Origin: Auriscalpium vulgare
Lineage: Eukaryota; Basidiomycota; Agaricomycetes; Russulales; Auriscalpiaceae
Direction of reading: 5' to 3'
Assembly (NCBI GenBank): GCA_019915015.1
Contig: JAHBBC010000009.1
Location: 744,001 to 808,000 of the forward strand
Length of the DNA stretch: 64,000 nucleotides
Shown here piece by piece: positions 25,816-35,702 of the stretch (positions are counted from its first letter, which is position 1; each line of letters starts with the position of its first letter). Under the pieces are notes generated by a model, which ran no database searches, was not told the DNA's origin, and worked only from the letters and a program-made list of their open reading frames with translations. The position numbers were made by a program, and so were the translations under genes.

Positions 25816-25950
25816 GGACACACGCTCCTGCGCACTCAACACCCTGAAGAAGCGTTGCGCTCTATAGATGCCGTACCATCAGCGCGGGCTGTGGCGCGCC
25901 CAAGATGTACTCCGTGTGAGAGAAAATGTTGCTTCTCCGGCGCCCGTCTG
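25816..25950. repeat. Duplicated segment, copy 1 (direct copy at 39083-39212)
   Basis: Immediately upstream of the P450 start. It shares long stretches with 39083-39212, including CATCAGCGCGGGCTGTGGCG and TTGCTTCTCCGGCGCC. The divergence suggests an old duplication. Confidence 0.8.
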
Positions 25951-25953
25951 CGA

Positions 25954-26805
25954 CTGCGGACCCTCTGCGAGCGAGAGTTCCGGGATTGACCTTGTTGCGG
26001 TCTTCGTAGCAATCAAACTCCGCTGGAGTACTTCGGAGTGATCGCTCGCGCGAATCCTGACCGCAAAAAATCGTGGGCGCCATGAGGTCAGAGGGACAGC
26101 CCAAACGGTCAGTCAGTTCGGCAGATACCAGTTCACGGGCCGATGGCGTCTCTTACACAGCATATCCGGGTATGCGCCCCAGCATTTTAAATGAGAAAGA
26201 ACTCACTAGCAGAAGCTGCGTTGCAACGACGCGTGAAGCTTGAGCACGTACTAATACATAGATGCCTAGCAGTGCACGAAGACAAGTCCTAAAAGCACCG
26301 AAGTTGAAGATCCCCTGCCATTTCAAGTCCACAAAATGATTGTATCGATTGATTCGCATATGCGCACCTGCTCTCTTCCATGCCAGATCGTAGAGGGTTC
26401 ATCACGCATTCACGGAGCCTGATCATTGTTGGGGTTCAAATCAGCGTTGATTTCGGGTCCATTTGAGTGCAGAAAGCCGGTCTCAGTAGCACCAGCATCA
26501 TCAGATAGAAGACTAGACACGATGTGACACGATGATAGTAGCAGTTGAACGCAGACAAATGGGGACACCCGGCAATTGAAGCCCCGTCGCTTTCGGCATC
26601 TCCCGGCAGTGGAGTTGCGTCCGATGGCTGCCAGAAGTTCTCGTGTTCGAAATCCTAGTAGACGGGTCCTTCGCGTGTCTTGAAACTTCCCGGCTCCAGG
26701 CGTCTGATGGTATCGCCTTCGTGGCGCGCAGACACGTCGAAGCTGATGAACATGTGCGCCCTCTGCTTTCACCCCCTTTGACCCGCTGTCCTCTTCCGAC
26801 TTGGA
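25954..26805 (-). repeat. Inverted segmental duplication, copy 1 (partner 35703-36522)
   Basis: Read on the minus strand this block aligns with plus-strand 35703-36522 over most of its length. Landmarks are TCTGCGCGCCACGAAGGCG, ACTGACTGACCGTTTGGGCT and GCAGAGGGTCCGCAGTC. Here it points toward the P450 at 25789; the partner points toward the MFS gene at 36576. Both copies contain short broken frames (here starting MFISFDVSARHEGD, then a stop) that may be remnants of an unidentified gene. Confidence 0.85.
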
Positions 26806-27376
26806 GCTGCTGGACGGGCAAACTTCAACAGCTCGTCCGTATGATCCTCTCGGTCCAGCAAAGGCAGAAGCGCAGGAGGGTGTGGCTGTGGCTGCAGCTA
26901 CACCGCAAGCGCCGCTGCACCTGCACCGTTCGCCTGCGCTTCCAGCGGGCGCGCGGGGAGCGTCATCGCGAACCCAGTGCGCGCGCTCGTGCCGGCGATG
27001 GGACTCCCGGGAGCCTGCCGCGCCTGCTAGATGTACTGCCGCCGGCCGACGCGGTTTGTTCTGTAACTTATGCTTCGCTGATCTTCTATGCACAGGTTCT
27101 CTCCTCATTCAGTCTGGTCCTGCCCTAAGACCGGCAGCTGCGAGTGCCCAGCACGGTGCGTTGCCCTTCGACTCGTAGCGGATCTCGGCTCAAAACGATT
27201 TGCTGCTTTTAGCTCTTTGACATGCGTTAATTACACAGTCGAAAATTCCCGGCCTGAGCTAGTAGCCCTTCTCCTCACTCTCCTCCATTGCTGTCTCTGC
27301 GAAGCATATAACTTTCTGCAAAAGATGTATCGTAAGCATCCTTGCAGCACGCAGAGAGTGAAAGCGGACATACATT
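26806..27376. other. Unassigned spacer
   Basis: Between the inverted duplication and the secreted-peptide gene. Open frames lack motifs, and no gene is supported. Confidence 0.45.
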
Positions 27377-27604
27377 TTAGACTTGCACGGGCTTGAGGTC
27401 ATCCGTGTTCGAAGTGACGTGAGATATCAGCAGCGCGCCCGGGGTGGGCACAGCTCGGCGTTCGAGATCCCGTTTGGCTGTTTTATCGTGTCGGTGAGAC
27501 TTTTCAACAGATGAGATGCAACCCTTACCTATGTTTTTCTCCAGCGGCGCAGAGAGCACAAAGCTCACTAGGCAGAGAATGACAACGACTATGGGAGATT
27601 GCAT
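27377..27604 (-). CDS. Small secreted peptide precursor with Kex2-type sites, 58 aa
   Basis: Two exons (27604-27529 and 27477-27377) flank a 51-nt GT-AG intron (GTAAGG...AAACAG) and total 177 nt. A strong signal peptide, MQSPIVVVILCLVSFVLSA, is followed by PLEKNIAKR and DLERR, dibasic KR (27-28) and RR (32-33) sites of the kind cut by the Golgi protease Kex2. A 25-residue tail beginning AVPTPGALLISH remains. In ustiloxin-type (dikaritin) pathways the precursor has a signal peptide and KR-bounded core peptides, and UstYa oxidases act on the core. A UstYa-family gene lies 0.6 kb away on the same strand. Unlike known dikaritin precursors it has no repeated core and only one Tyr-free tail, so a peptide hormone, effector or unrelated secreted protein is equally possible. 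An upstream in-frame ATG at 27646 would add 14 residues. Confidence 0.55.
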   Translation of the reverse strand: MQSPIVVVILCLVSFVLSAPLEKNIGKGCISSVEKSHRHDKTAKRDLERRAVPTPGALLISHVTSNTDDLKPVQV

Positions 27605-28207
27605 GGCAGTGGCGGCGAGTGACTGCTGAGAAGTGGATGGCTCCATGTTTGCACCGGGCGAGTTCCCTTTTAACACTTTCTGAAGGCCTCTGACATTTCC
27701 AGTCCGCCCCCAACTGTGTCTATTGGCTCGGTGTTTGTGGCGGGAGGAGTCGAACTCTGCCCATGTGGTTTTCGTCACAACTCCTCCATGTCTCGGCATT
27801 TTCTCCTGGAATGTTCTGTTGCTAGTCGATGAGATCGGCGCTATGGGAGCATCATGCCAGACTGGGATTGTCAATTCCGAGGGTGGGTGGATCTGTTTGC
27901 TAGCGCTTCGATGACCTGCGTGCTGATTGTCCTTGGAGCTATTGTTGCCTTTTCCTCGGACCCACTGTTACCGCCGCTCAGCTTCAAGGGCCGGGTGCTA
28001 TGAGCTGTCTTCGCCTTCTCGTGATTGATCACAATACCGCTGTCCAGGAGTTTGCGCGCGACAGAATCACTTGGGTATGTAACACCCATACGTACGATCC
28101 CCGCGTCTCGTTCTCATGGGAGGAGCCGCGCCGCCGCTTCAAAAGTGGTTGAAAGGCATAGAATTGCGTTCATTGATAACGCTAGAATATCGATACCGTA
28201 GCTTGTG
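27605..28207. other. Spacer between peptide gene and UstYa gene
   Basis: 0.6 kb containing the peptide promoter. I searched it for a second KR-bounded precursor and saw none. Confidence 0.45.
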
Positions 28208-28938
28208 TCAAATGAATTCAGTACCATTTGCCGACACTTCATCTCCGTTCGCCAGGACCTCCCCTCTGCGCAACCGCCCCTCGAAATTGTCCTCCATGAA
28301 CTCCCTAATCTTCGTCCAATCCCGGCATCTGTGCACAACATCCTGTCCAGTCGCACCGTGCTCGATCTTGCCGTCGGGGTTGACAAATACCGCCGTCTCC
28401 TCCAACGTGGTGTCGCCGCTGCACAGCACCATCTCGCGGAGATATGTGAGGCAGTGGTTGACATGGTGCTCGACGCCTGTGCCGTTCCCGGGAAAGGCCA
28501 GGGCACCTGCTTTAGCGGCGACGTAGGCGTAGCGCAGCCCGTCGACGCAGTGCAACTGGTGGTACATCGAAACAGCGAAAAGTTCGGACTGTGGTCCGAG
28601 GGCAACGAGCCCGCGACTGCGAGGAAAGAGCGACGCCCATTCGTCGTCGGCGTAGAGGCCGTAAAGCTCGTCGTCGGGCCATTCACTGTTCATGGCGACT
28701 TGGGGGATGAACGCGGGGATTTGGTCGGGACGATCGTCGCCGACGTAGCCTATGCGTCGGGGAACATCTCAGTACAGAACAAGGTGGACCGGAAAACAAG
28801 GGACTGACTAAATGATATCGTATCTGGTCGTTCAGCATGACGGATTGTCTGCATGATTCTGATCTTTGTGGCAAGCTCGACCGCCTGGTAAGCGGCGAGG
28901 ATCAACAGAGAAAAGACGAGCTGAGTTAACTGTGTCAT
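28208..28938 (-). CDS. UstYa-family (DUF3328) oxidase, 229 aa
   Basis: Exon 1 (28938-28809) encodes an N-terminal membrane segment (MTQLTQLVFSLLILAAYQAV). Exon 2 (28767-28208) encodes the catalytic domain. Both family motifs are present: HQLHC in FAVSMYHQLHCVDGLRYAY and HVNHC in GVEHHVNHCLTYLREMVLC. They are followed by the conserved GDTTLE segment. The two exons join in frame (690 nt) through a short 41-nt intron with donor GTCAGT, which is unusually small and needs transcript support. UstYa-type proteins catalyse oxidative steps such as macrocyclisation and hydroxylation in fungal peptide pathways (ustiloxin, phomopsin, cyclochlorotine) and probably bind a metal through the HxxHC histidines. 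Neighbours are the secreted peptide (same strand) and a divergent, disrupted UstYa-like exon. Confidence 0.87.
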
Positions 28939-29239
28939 AGTGAGGGGACAGAGGGAGTGTCAGAAACTGTCGGGACATCCGACGAGAGAATGAAGGCGTG
29001 ACGAACCGGCTTATAGGATCCTGATGCCTGGAGCGAGTTGATGTCCGGTTGATTGGCGCGGGCGCCGCACCGAAGCTGGTGCCTTCTGGAAATACTTTAG
29101 GAACTCTGACGCCAGTCATGATATATTGGGGCCCGACGAAAGACGCGACCATAATCACGTACCGTGAAAATGCCAACTGGGGCGTCGACATATTTTTATA
29201 TAGAAGCTTGGGTGGGTAAGCTTGTTGTTCGAGCGCACC
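28939..29239. promoter_or_regulatory. Divergent promoter region of the two UstYa-type genes
   Basis: 301 bp between the start codons of the minus-strand UstYa gene and the plus-strand disrupted exon, an arrangement that would allow co-regulation. No specific operator recognised. Confidence 0.45.
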
Positions 29240-29318
29240 ATGAAGCATTACCAGCCTCTCAACCAGCAAGATGACACCCATGGCGGCGAAGGCGGCCAAA
29301 TCCCTTCGTGCCATGAGC

Positions 29319-31257
29319 GTACTACTTCAGTTGCGTCCCGGACCGGGCGGGGCTCGTATGTGCAGCCCGCCCGGTCATGGCGCGGATCCCGCCCGTACCG
29401 CGCGGACTCAGCGCGCCCAGCGATGCTGGAGCAGCTGGAGCCCGTGCGCAGCAAGCGAGACCGCCAGGACCGGGCGGATACCGCCCGGTCTGTGCGCCGC
29501 TCGGGAGCCCCGCAACCATCGCCGCCCGCCGCCGTCGGTGCGCCTGGTCTGTGCGGGCCCGCCTCGTCCACGCGCGTGCCCCTTGCCGCCCTCACCGCGC
29601 GCCCCTCGCCGCCTGCACTGCGCGCCCCTTGTCGCCCTCGCTGCGCGCCCCTGCTCGTCGCCCGCACCGCGCGCCCCCGCTCGTCGCCCGCACCGCGCGC
29701 CCCCGCTCGTCGCCCGCACCGCGCGCCCCCGCTCGTCGCCCGCACCGCGCGCCCCTGCTCGTCCGAGTCGCCCTCGCTGCGCGCCCCTGCTCGTCGCCCG
29801 CACCGCCCGCCCCTGCTCGTGAGTCGTCACCCGCACCGCCCGCCCCTGCTCGTCGCCCTCGCTGCGCGCCTCGCGCTGCGACGTTGTTGCCCTTGCCGCA
29901 CGCCCCTCGTCGCCGTCGTCATGCGCCCCTGCTCCTCGCCTGCGTCGCGTCGCCTGCTGCATGAGCAGCGTCCTGGCTGCACGTCCATGTGCGCTGCCCT
30001 CGCTGCGCACCATGCGCGTTGCCCTCGCTGTAAGCTCACGCGCGGCGTCCTTGCTGCGTGTCGTCCTCGCTGTGTGTTAGCCTAGCTGCGCGTCGTTCTC
30101 GTCGTCCTCGCCGCGCGCCCCTGCATGTCGTCCTCGCTGCGCAGCCAGGAGGCACCTGGTGTGGCGCCATACAAGACTGCGCAAGCCGGTCTTGCAGTTG
30201 TCGGGGGCCGGACGGCCGGGCGTGCGGGCAGCGGAAGGCGAGTGAAGCAGTGATTCTGAAAGGCGTCAGCGACGAGCGTCCCAAGGCAGATTCCCACGAG
30301 TGCAATCAACAGAACCACGTGACCGCGGGACTCTCCGGCAGGTAATGCAGCGAAGCGCACTTTCTTCCCACTACCACCTGTCCCTCCTGCCTACCTCCTG
30401 CCCCCAACCCCCATACCTTCCCCACGCACCCTCAACTGCGTGGCAAGTCGCCGATGACAAGGACCGCCAGGGCACGCGACAAGACCACAATGGACGCACG
30501 ACGAAGACGACTGCCAGGTGTGTGCGAAGAGGGCGGCGACGAGGGGCGTAGCCGGCAATTTGAGGAGCAGGCGCGCGCGGCGAGGACGGCGAAGATGACA
30601 CGCAGCAAAAACGACGGGCATGGGCGCGCGCAGCGAGGGCAACGCGTATGGGCACACAGCGAGCACGGGGAGCGGGGGTGTGCAGGCAGGGCCGCGCAGC
30701 GATGGCGAGGAGGAGGGCCAGGCATAGAGGGCGACGCGCAACAAGTGCGACGAACAGATCGCGCGCGCGTGGACAAGGCGGACCCGCACAGGGCAGGCGA
30801 GGCGCCGGCAGCGCCGGCATGGCGGTGGTAGTAGGGTGCCCGAGCGACGCGCAGACCGGGGGCACACGGCGGCGAACAGGTGTGCAACGAGCGCGCATGG
30901 AAGGCGACGAGCAGGGGCGCGCGGTGTGGGCGACGAGGGGCATACGGTGCGGGCGACGAGGGGCGTAAGGTGCGGGCGACGAGGGGCGCGCGGTGAGGGC
31001 GACGAGGGGCATGCGCGTGGACGAGGCGGGCCCGCACAGACCAGGCGCACCGACGGCGATGGTTGCGGGGTTCCCGAGCGGCGCACAGACCGGGCGGCAT
31101 CCGCCCGGTCCTGGCGGTCTCCCTCGCTGCGCACGGGCTCCAGCTGCTCCAGCATTGCTGGGCGCGCTGAGCCCGCGCGGTACGGGCGGGATCCCGCCAG
31201 GACCGGTCGGGCTGCACATACCAGCCCCGACCGGTCTGGCACGCTACTGAAGTCCCT
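29319..31257. mobile_element. 1.94-kb non-autonomous TIR/foldback element, 8-bp TSD
   Basis: The ends are inverted copies of each other for roughly 300 bp. The left end contains ACTTCAGTTGCGTCCCGGAC and the right end, reversed, ACTTCAGTAGCGTGCCAGAC. The arms continue through shared stretches such as GGAGCAGCTGGAGCCCGTGC. The element is flanked by CCATGAGC at 29311-29318 and 31258-31265. An 8-bp duplication fits hAT-like or some Mutator-like transposases. The interior is extremely GC-rich and repetitive, and open frames across it are compositional artefacts with no transposase motif, so mobilisation would need a transposase in trans. Confidence 0.82.
29653..29756. repeat. 26-bp tandem repeat, four copies
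   Basis: Units starting GCTCGTCGCCCGCACCGCGC begin at 29653, 29679, 29705 and 29731, near-perfect, inside the TIR element. Degenerate forms continue to about 29870 and recur inverted on the right side. Confidence 0.88.
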
Positions 31258-31426
31258 CCATGAGCACCACACTCCGCGTTCTCGCATCTCTACCTGCCAG
31301 TACATACTCATCCTCATCCTCATTCTCGTCAACTCTGCCATGGCGTACACAAATGTATGGGCAACTCACCATATTGAAACGGCGGTCGAGCGCGTTTTGC
31401 CGGTAACAAGGCTGGCAGCCGATTAG

Positions 31427-32429
31427 CTATGCCCGACCAGTACATGGGATTGCCAGATCATGCGCGTCAGAAGAGTACGTATATGTTGGTATTTGAAGAG
31501 TGTGTTCATTAATTGAAGCGAAAATCACTTAGCTGTGACGGACAAGCAGCGGAAGACCGGAGTGTTCTGAGCTGGAGACAGGATACTTCCCAGGTGTTGA
31601 GATGTCAGCCTCAGAGCGTTGGTAGCATGTGCGCAAAGCCAGAGAGTCGTGGGGACAGTAGACAAAGTGAATCAGACACAAACACCCAGAAACATCAGCG
31701 CTGCCTTGAAGTGCGAGGTTGCGAGACTGAAGAGGAGGACTCGCAGTGGCTCGGCGAGGGTCGGAGACTCATGCCGGCCGTGGCGGCGGTCGGCCACCGC
31801 CGACCTGCCGCTGCCGGCCGGGATGCATATGCCGACGGCTTGCAACTCGTTTCCTCCGACTGCCACTGGCTTGCATATCGTCAACTCAGCTCGTTGTCAT
31901 TCAAAGTCACTCAACCCACCCTCTGCAACCGTACCAGGCGCTGGAACACACGGCTGCGTTCGTAAGGGTGCTATAACGGCGTGACCAGGCTCTCACAGCG
32001 ACTTCTGAATCTCACTGGCAGCGGGTTTTTTTTTACACGGGATACGACAGCTGGAGCAGGCGCATTGATGGAGTCGGCGCTGGCGCTTTTCAAGACCAAC
32101 TCACTTCATTCTTGTGCCCTCAGATCAAACTTTCTCGCAAGATTCCATCGCATACTCGGCAACAGTGCCCACGGTATATCACACGCGAACCCTCTTTTTT
32201 TCGTGGATCCTATTCTCTGGGATCATCTCTTCAATTCTCTGGACCTGGTGATCTTCGTGAGTCGCGACCGATCAGCTCCGTGCGTGATCGGCACCTTGAG
32301 CACCAGCGCCGTGGTGGACTAGCAGTGCTTGGAGCTTAAAAAAGCCACGATATCTCTCGTTTCCTCTAGCTTGCTGCGTCCCAGTATCCTTTCAATTCTC
32401 ACAACGCAACTCAACTTACGTTGCTCACC
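31427..32429. other. 1.0-kb spacer upstream of the membrane-protein gene
   Basis: It was inspected for a continuation of the UstYa-type gene (HxxHC on either strand) and none was found. It includes the promoter of the gene at 32430. Confidence 0.45.
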
Positions 32430-33735
32430 ATGGCATTCCTTTCTGACGAGCCTCAGTCACTAATCGACAAGGAACGAGGTCTGCTCGCCGGCATCTCCCT
32501 CGGCCTCGCCGCGTGGGGTAGGCCTCTTAGTTTTGTTCTACATGCTACAACATGCTAACAATTAATTCGAAGGCATTCTTCTCACTCTATTCATTCAGTG
32601 CACGTACGCTCTGTCGAATAGCATTCGAAAGAATCCTCGCCACAAATATCTTTTGCTCTACGTCGTCGTCATGTTTGCACTGGGAACGATCGGAATCTTC
32701 GTGCATCTCAAGTGGATCCAAGAGGTCGAGATCGACAACAGAAATTATCCGGGTGGCCCTATCGCTTACGACGCGAAGTACTACGCGAACACGTTGAACA
32801 TTATGGGCGTCGTGGTGTACGTGCACCGTCCATTATTTCGTGTCGTCGACGCTCATCAAGTTGATAGGGAATTTGTCATGAACTGGCTTGCGGATAGCTT
32901 GCTGGTAAGGCTCTGCCTTTGGGTACGTCTTTTTCTTGCTAACGGCCATTTTGTATTTCAGATATACCGCCTGTACATCATCTGGAATCGCAATCTGTTC
33001 GTCGCCGCGTTCCCCATGCTCATGTTTGCAACATCTTTCTGTACGTCTGTACGTGTAAACACTGCACAATGTCATTAACACGCACCGCAGCCCTCTCCAT
33101 CGTGGATCTCATCACCATCAGCCACCCCGGAAACAGCATGTTTTCCTCCAGCGCCGTTAACTTTGGCCTCGTCTACTGGTCGTTCTCCATCGCGCTCAAC
33201 GTCGTCGTCACCGCGCTCATTGTCGGACGACTTATGTACATGCGCCGGCGCATCGACGGTGCAATCACTTCAGCCGGCTATGCGAAGGTATACCTCGGCA
33301 TCGCGGCGATGCTCATCGAGTCCGCTGCTCTGTACTCAATCTGCACAATTATCTTCCTCATCGGATACGCAATGGACAGTCCACTGCAGTTTGCGGCAGA
33401 GGCGGTGGAAATGATCCAGGTTCGTACACACTTGCCGCTGTCCTCTCAATAGGATTTTGACGCACTTGCGTTAGGGTGTCGCCCCGCTCATGATTATTTT
33501 GCGCGTGGCAAATGGGCATGCCTGGTCAGACGATACGACCAGAGGCTTGCAGCGCTCGACGCCATTGCCGAAATTTACGCCGCGCGCGCACGGTTCGACT
33601 TTCGCTTCGGCATCGGGCGCTGTGGATGTCGGGGAAACTGCTCTCCACATGATAGCGCTGTCTTTGGAGAACCGGGAAACTTCCGCAGGACCGGATCTGG
33701 ACTCACAGGATGAGGAGTTCGTTGAGGGGAAATGA
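32430..33735 (+). CDS. Basidiomycete seven-helix integral membrane protein
   Basis: Multi-exon gene. Exon 1 (32430-32517, MAFLSDEPQSLIDKERGLLAGISLGLAAW) joins exon 2 (from 32573) as GILLTLFIQCTYAL. Successive hydrophobic helices follow: YLLLYVVVMFALGTIGIFVHL, NWLADSLLIYRLYIIWNR (across an intron), FVAAFPMLMFATSF, VNFGLVYWSFSIALNVVVTALIVGRLMY and VYLGIAAMLIESAALYSICTIIFLIGY. A last exon carries GVAPLMIILRVANGHAW and a polar tail ending EEFVEGK. This layout matches an expanded Agaricomycete family of unknown function. A receptor-like or sensor role is only a guess; there is no catalytic motif. It lies between UstYa-type genes and transporters but is not necessarily part of their pathway. Confidence 0.78.
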
Positions 33736-33789
33736 TTGGGTCCTATGTACATGTCTTTAACAAGTATCGTTGAGAATACATGCCAGAAA

Positions 33790-35659
33790 CTAATAGCTGG
33801 TAAGTATTACTCGCTCATCGCGGAGGCAGTACAGTGTTGCGATCGCAGCGCACTCGATGGCCTAGTGTACGTCCATTATGTCAGGCCCCGTCGTGCAAAC
33901 ACGAAATATCTCACCGCATAGACCCAAAACACAGCCGCAGGCTGCATTGAGATCGTGCCACTCATGATCGACCCGAGGAGCACGCTTGACAGCGCCGACC
34001 CGACCGACCCGACCATCTGGACGGCGGACAGCACTTCACCTGTTAAAGAAAACTATGAGAGAGGGGTGGAAAGCTGCAATCGAGTGACGCACCGGACCGG
34101 GACGGCTCGACGTTCGCAACGACGATCGTTCGCAAGGCAGGCAGACGGCAGCCGCCGAGGCCGTACACTGCGAGCACTGCATTCGGCGCGTCAGGCAACG
34201 TCATGTGCGGACGGTATATGGCATGCTTACGGGCCAGAGTTTGAGGGTGGGAGTGAGCAACGACTGGGAGGACAAGAACAGCGCCGATGTCGATGAGCCA
34301 TCCGAGCGCTGCTAGGTGGACTTCGAACAAGGTGCTGTCTAGTGCCTCACGATCACTGGCAGCATCCCCGAGTTGCCCGCGATTGTCGTCCACTGCATGG
34401 ACTGGTCTCAACCAGCCAGTGACGAGCGGTGTCAAAAACAGGAGGGACAGAGCCGCCGATGTTGACGCGACCGAAAGAAGATAGCCATTCTGTCATTCGT
34501 CAACTGTTTCAGTATTCATCAGTCCAATTTCTACGTTCGCTGTTAGGCTTACGTCGTCGGGCTTGTATCCGTGTACTGTCGTCAGGTAAACAAGGATCGC
34601 GTAGACAGCATAGCCCGCGCCGAGATTGCCGATGAAGAACTGGAGTCCACAGAGGAAAAGACGCAGACTAAACCGGTTCGAAGTGGGATCACGCCGCGGT
34701 AGAAGAATGGCGAGGGGAAGAAAAACGGCGGTAATTGGGGACATCAGCCATCGAAACCAGTGCTCTTCGTTCCGCAGCGTGTCCGTGTGTGTCTCCTCCT
34801 CGTTGTGGGTAATGACAGGCTGACCGGCTGCGGGTGGAAATGACTCCGGTAGCACGCAGAGAACGTAAACGGCGACAGAAGTGTGGAGCGCAGCGGAAAG
34901 ATAGTAGACCACGAGGTTGCTTCCGGAAAGACGTGTAACAACACCGCCGAGCGCGTACGCCGGAAGTCCTCCGAGGAGCGTTGCGCCTGATACGAAAGAC
35001 AATATGCTTGTTCTATCGATGACTAGCTTGTCAGCCGATAGGGTGGACGCGGAATGGGAAACGAACCTTTCATCTGGTGTCGTGGAATCGACGACATACA
35101 TATCTGACAGCAGGTCGAACTGTGCAGTGCCCGCGAACGCCGACAGGACGGCCCATGTTGCCAGAAATACGACCTGTAGAATTCCGCTGGTCTTGCCTGC
35201 GCCGATCAGCTGGATGTTGCAGACTGCACCAAGGACTGAGAGAGCAAATAAGACCGGGTTCCGGCCGTACGTCCCAGAGATACGGCCAATTGCTCCATAC
35301 GATACGAAGGCTTCCAGGTGTCCAGAAGAGCGCTAAACAAAGGATGCTGACAGGAATGACTTACTTCCGAGCGCCGCGACTAGGACGATGATGCTCACTG
35401 CCAACGAAAATGTTCGCAGTACCTCACTTTTTCCACAATATGCTTCGGGAGCATCGCCATCGATGACCAGAGGATGATCCCGGTGCCAATAAAGCCGGCA
35501 GATGACCTGCAATAAAAGATCAAAGTACGTGGTTGTGGGAAGGAGGGATGCAAGACGACTGAAGAAGACCACGGGGAGCAAGTAGAGGGCGGACGGAATT
35601 CTCTTTGGGTGCTGGTCAACTTCCGGGCCTCTCGGAGCCAACAAGGGGTCGCTTTCCAT
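33790..35659 (-). CDS. MFS transporter (12-helix general-substrate type)
   Basis: It starts MESDPLLAPRGPEVDQHPKR, followed by helix 1 (IPSALYLLPVVFFSRLASLL). A motif-A-like loop, GRISGTYGRNPVL, is encoded near 35290, then VSGATLLGGLPAYALGGVVTRLSGSNLVVYYLSAALH, and SAVQMVGSVGSALSSVLLGSIMSG near the end. The last exon (IECAAIATLYCLRDERV) follows a GTGAGA intron and stops with TAG at 33790. Pattern and length resemble basidiomycete MFS proteins related to proton-coupled folate/TetA-like carriers, from memory. Substrate unknown. It is convergent with the seven-helix protein gene, and its 5' end lies near the inverted duplication at 35703. Confidence 0.85.
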
Positions 35660-35702
35660 CTAGGTGGTGTCTGCGGGTGGGTCAGTACGTGGGTGCAGCC
35701 CC

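Larger units (their letters stand above)
29240..31426 (+). pseudogene. Probable UstYa-type N-terminal exon, split by a TIR element
   Basis: The exon starts MKHYQPLNQQDDTHGG, runs to the 8-bp sequence CCATGAGC at 29311-29318, and resumes in the same frame after the second CCATGAGC at 31258-31265. It then encodes a hydrophobic helix (YILILILILVNSAMAYTNVW) and IETAVERVL. Removing the element and one target copy leaves a continuous frame to a TAG at 31426, or to a GTAACA donor near 31402. A short polar tail with Y(E/Q)PL followed by one transmembrane helix is the N-terminal layout of many UstYa proteins. No HxxHC domain is visible downstream, so the gene is truncated as well as interrupted. The family assignment is inference from layout and position. 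Confidence 0.5.

Noticed and set aside
27377..27874. A single 165-aa frame on the minus strand read without splicing
   Set aside because: The upstream part has no motif, and reading through ignores a good GTAAGG...AAACAG intron; the two-exon 58-aa secreted peptide is the simpler model.
27605..28207. A second KR-bounded repeated precursor (true ustA-like)
   Set aside because: No repeated core or signal peptide found on either strand in the spacer.
29222..31250. Long open frames of 190-320 codons on both strands between 29.2 and 31.3 kb
   Set aside because: They arise from GC-rich tandem and inverted repeats (all frames open, Arg/Ala/Pro-only composition) inside the TIR element; no domain or splice logic.
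31427..32429. Downstream HxxHC domain for the disrupted UstYa-like exon
   Set aside because: No HxxHC-type motif found in any frame; the gene is described as truncated.
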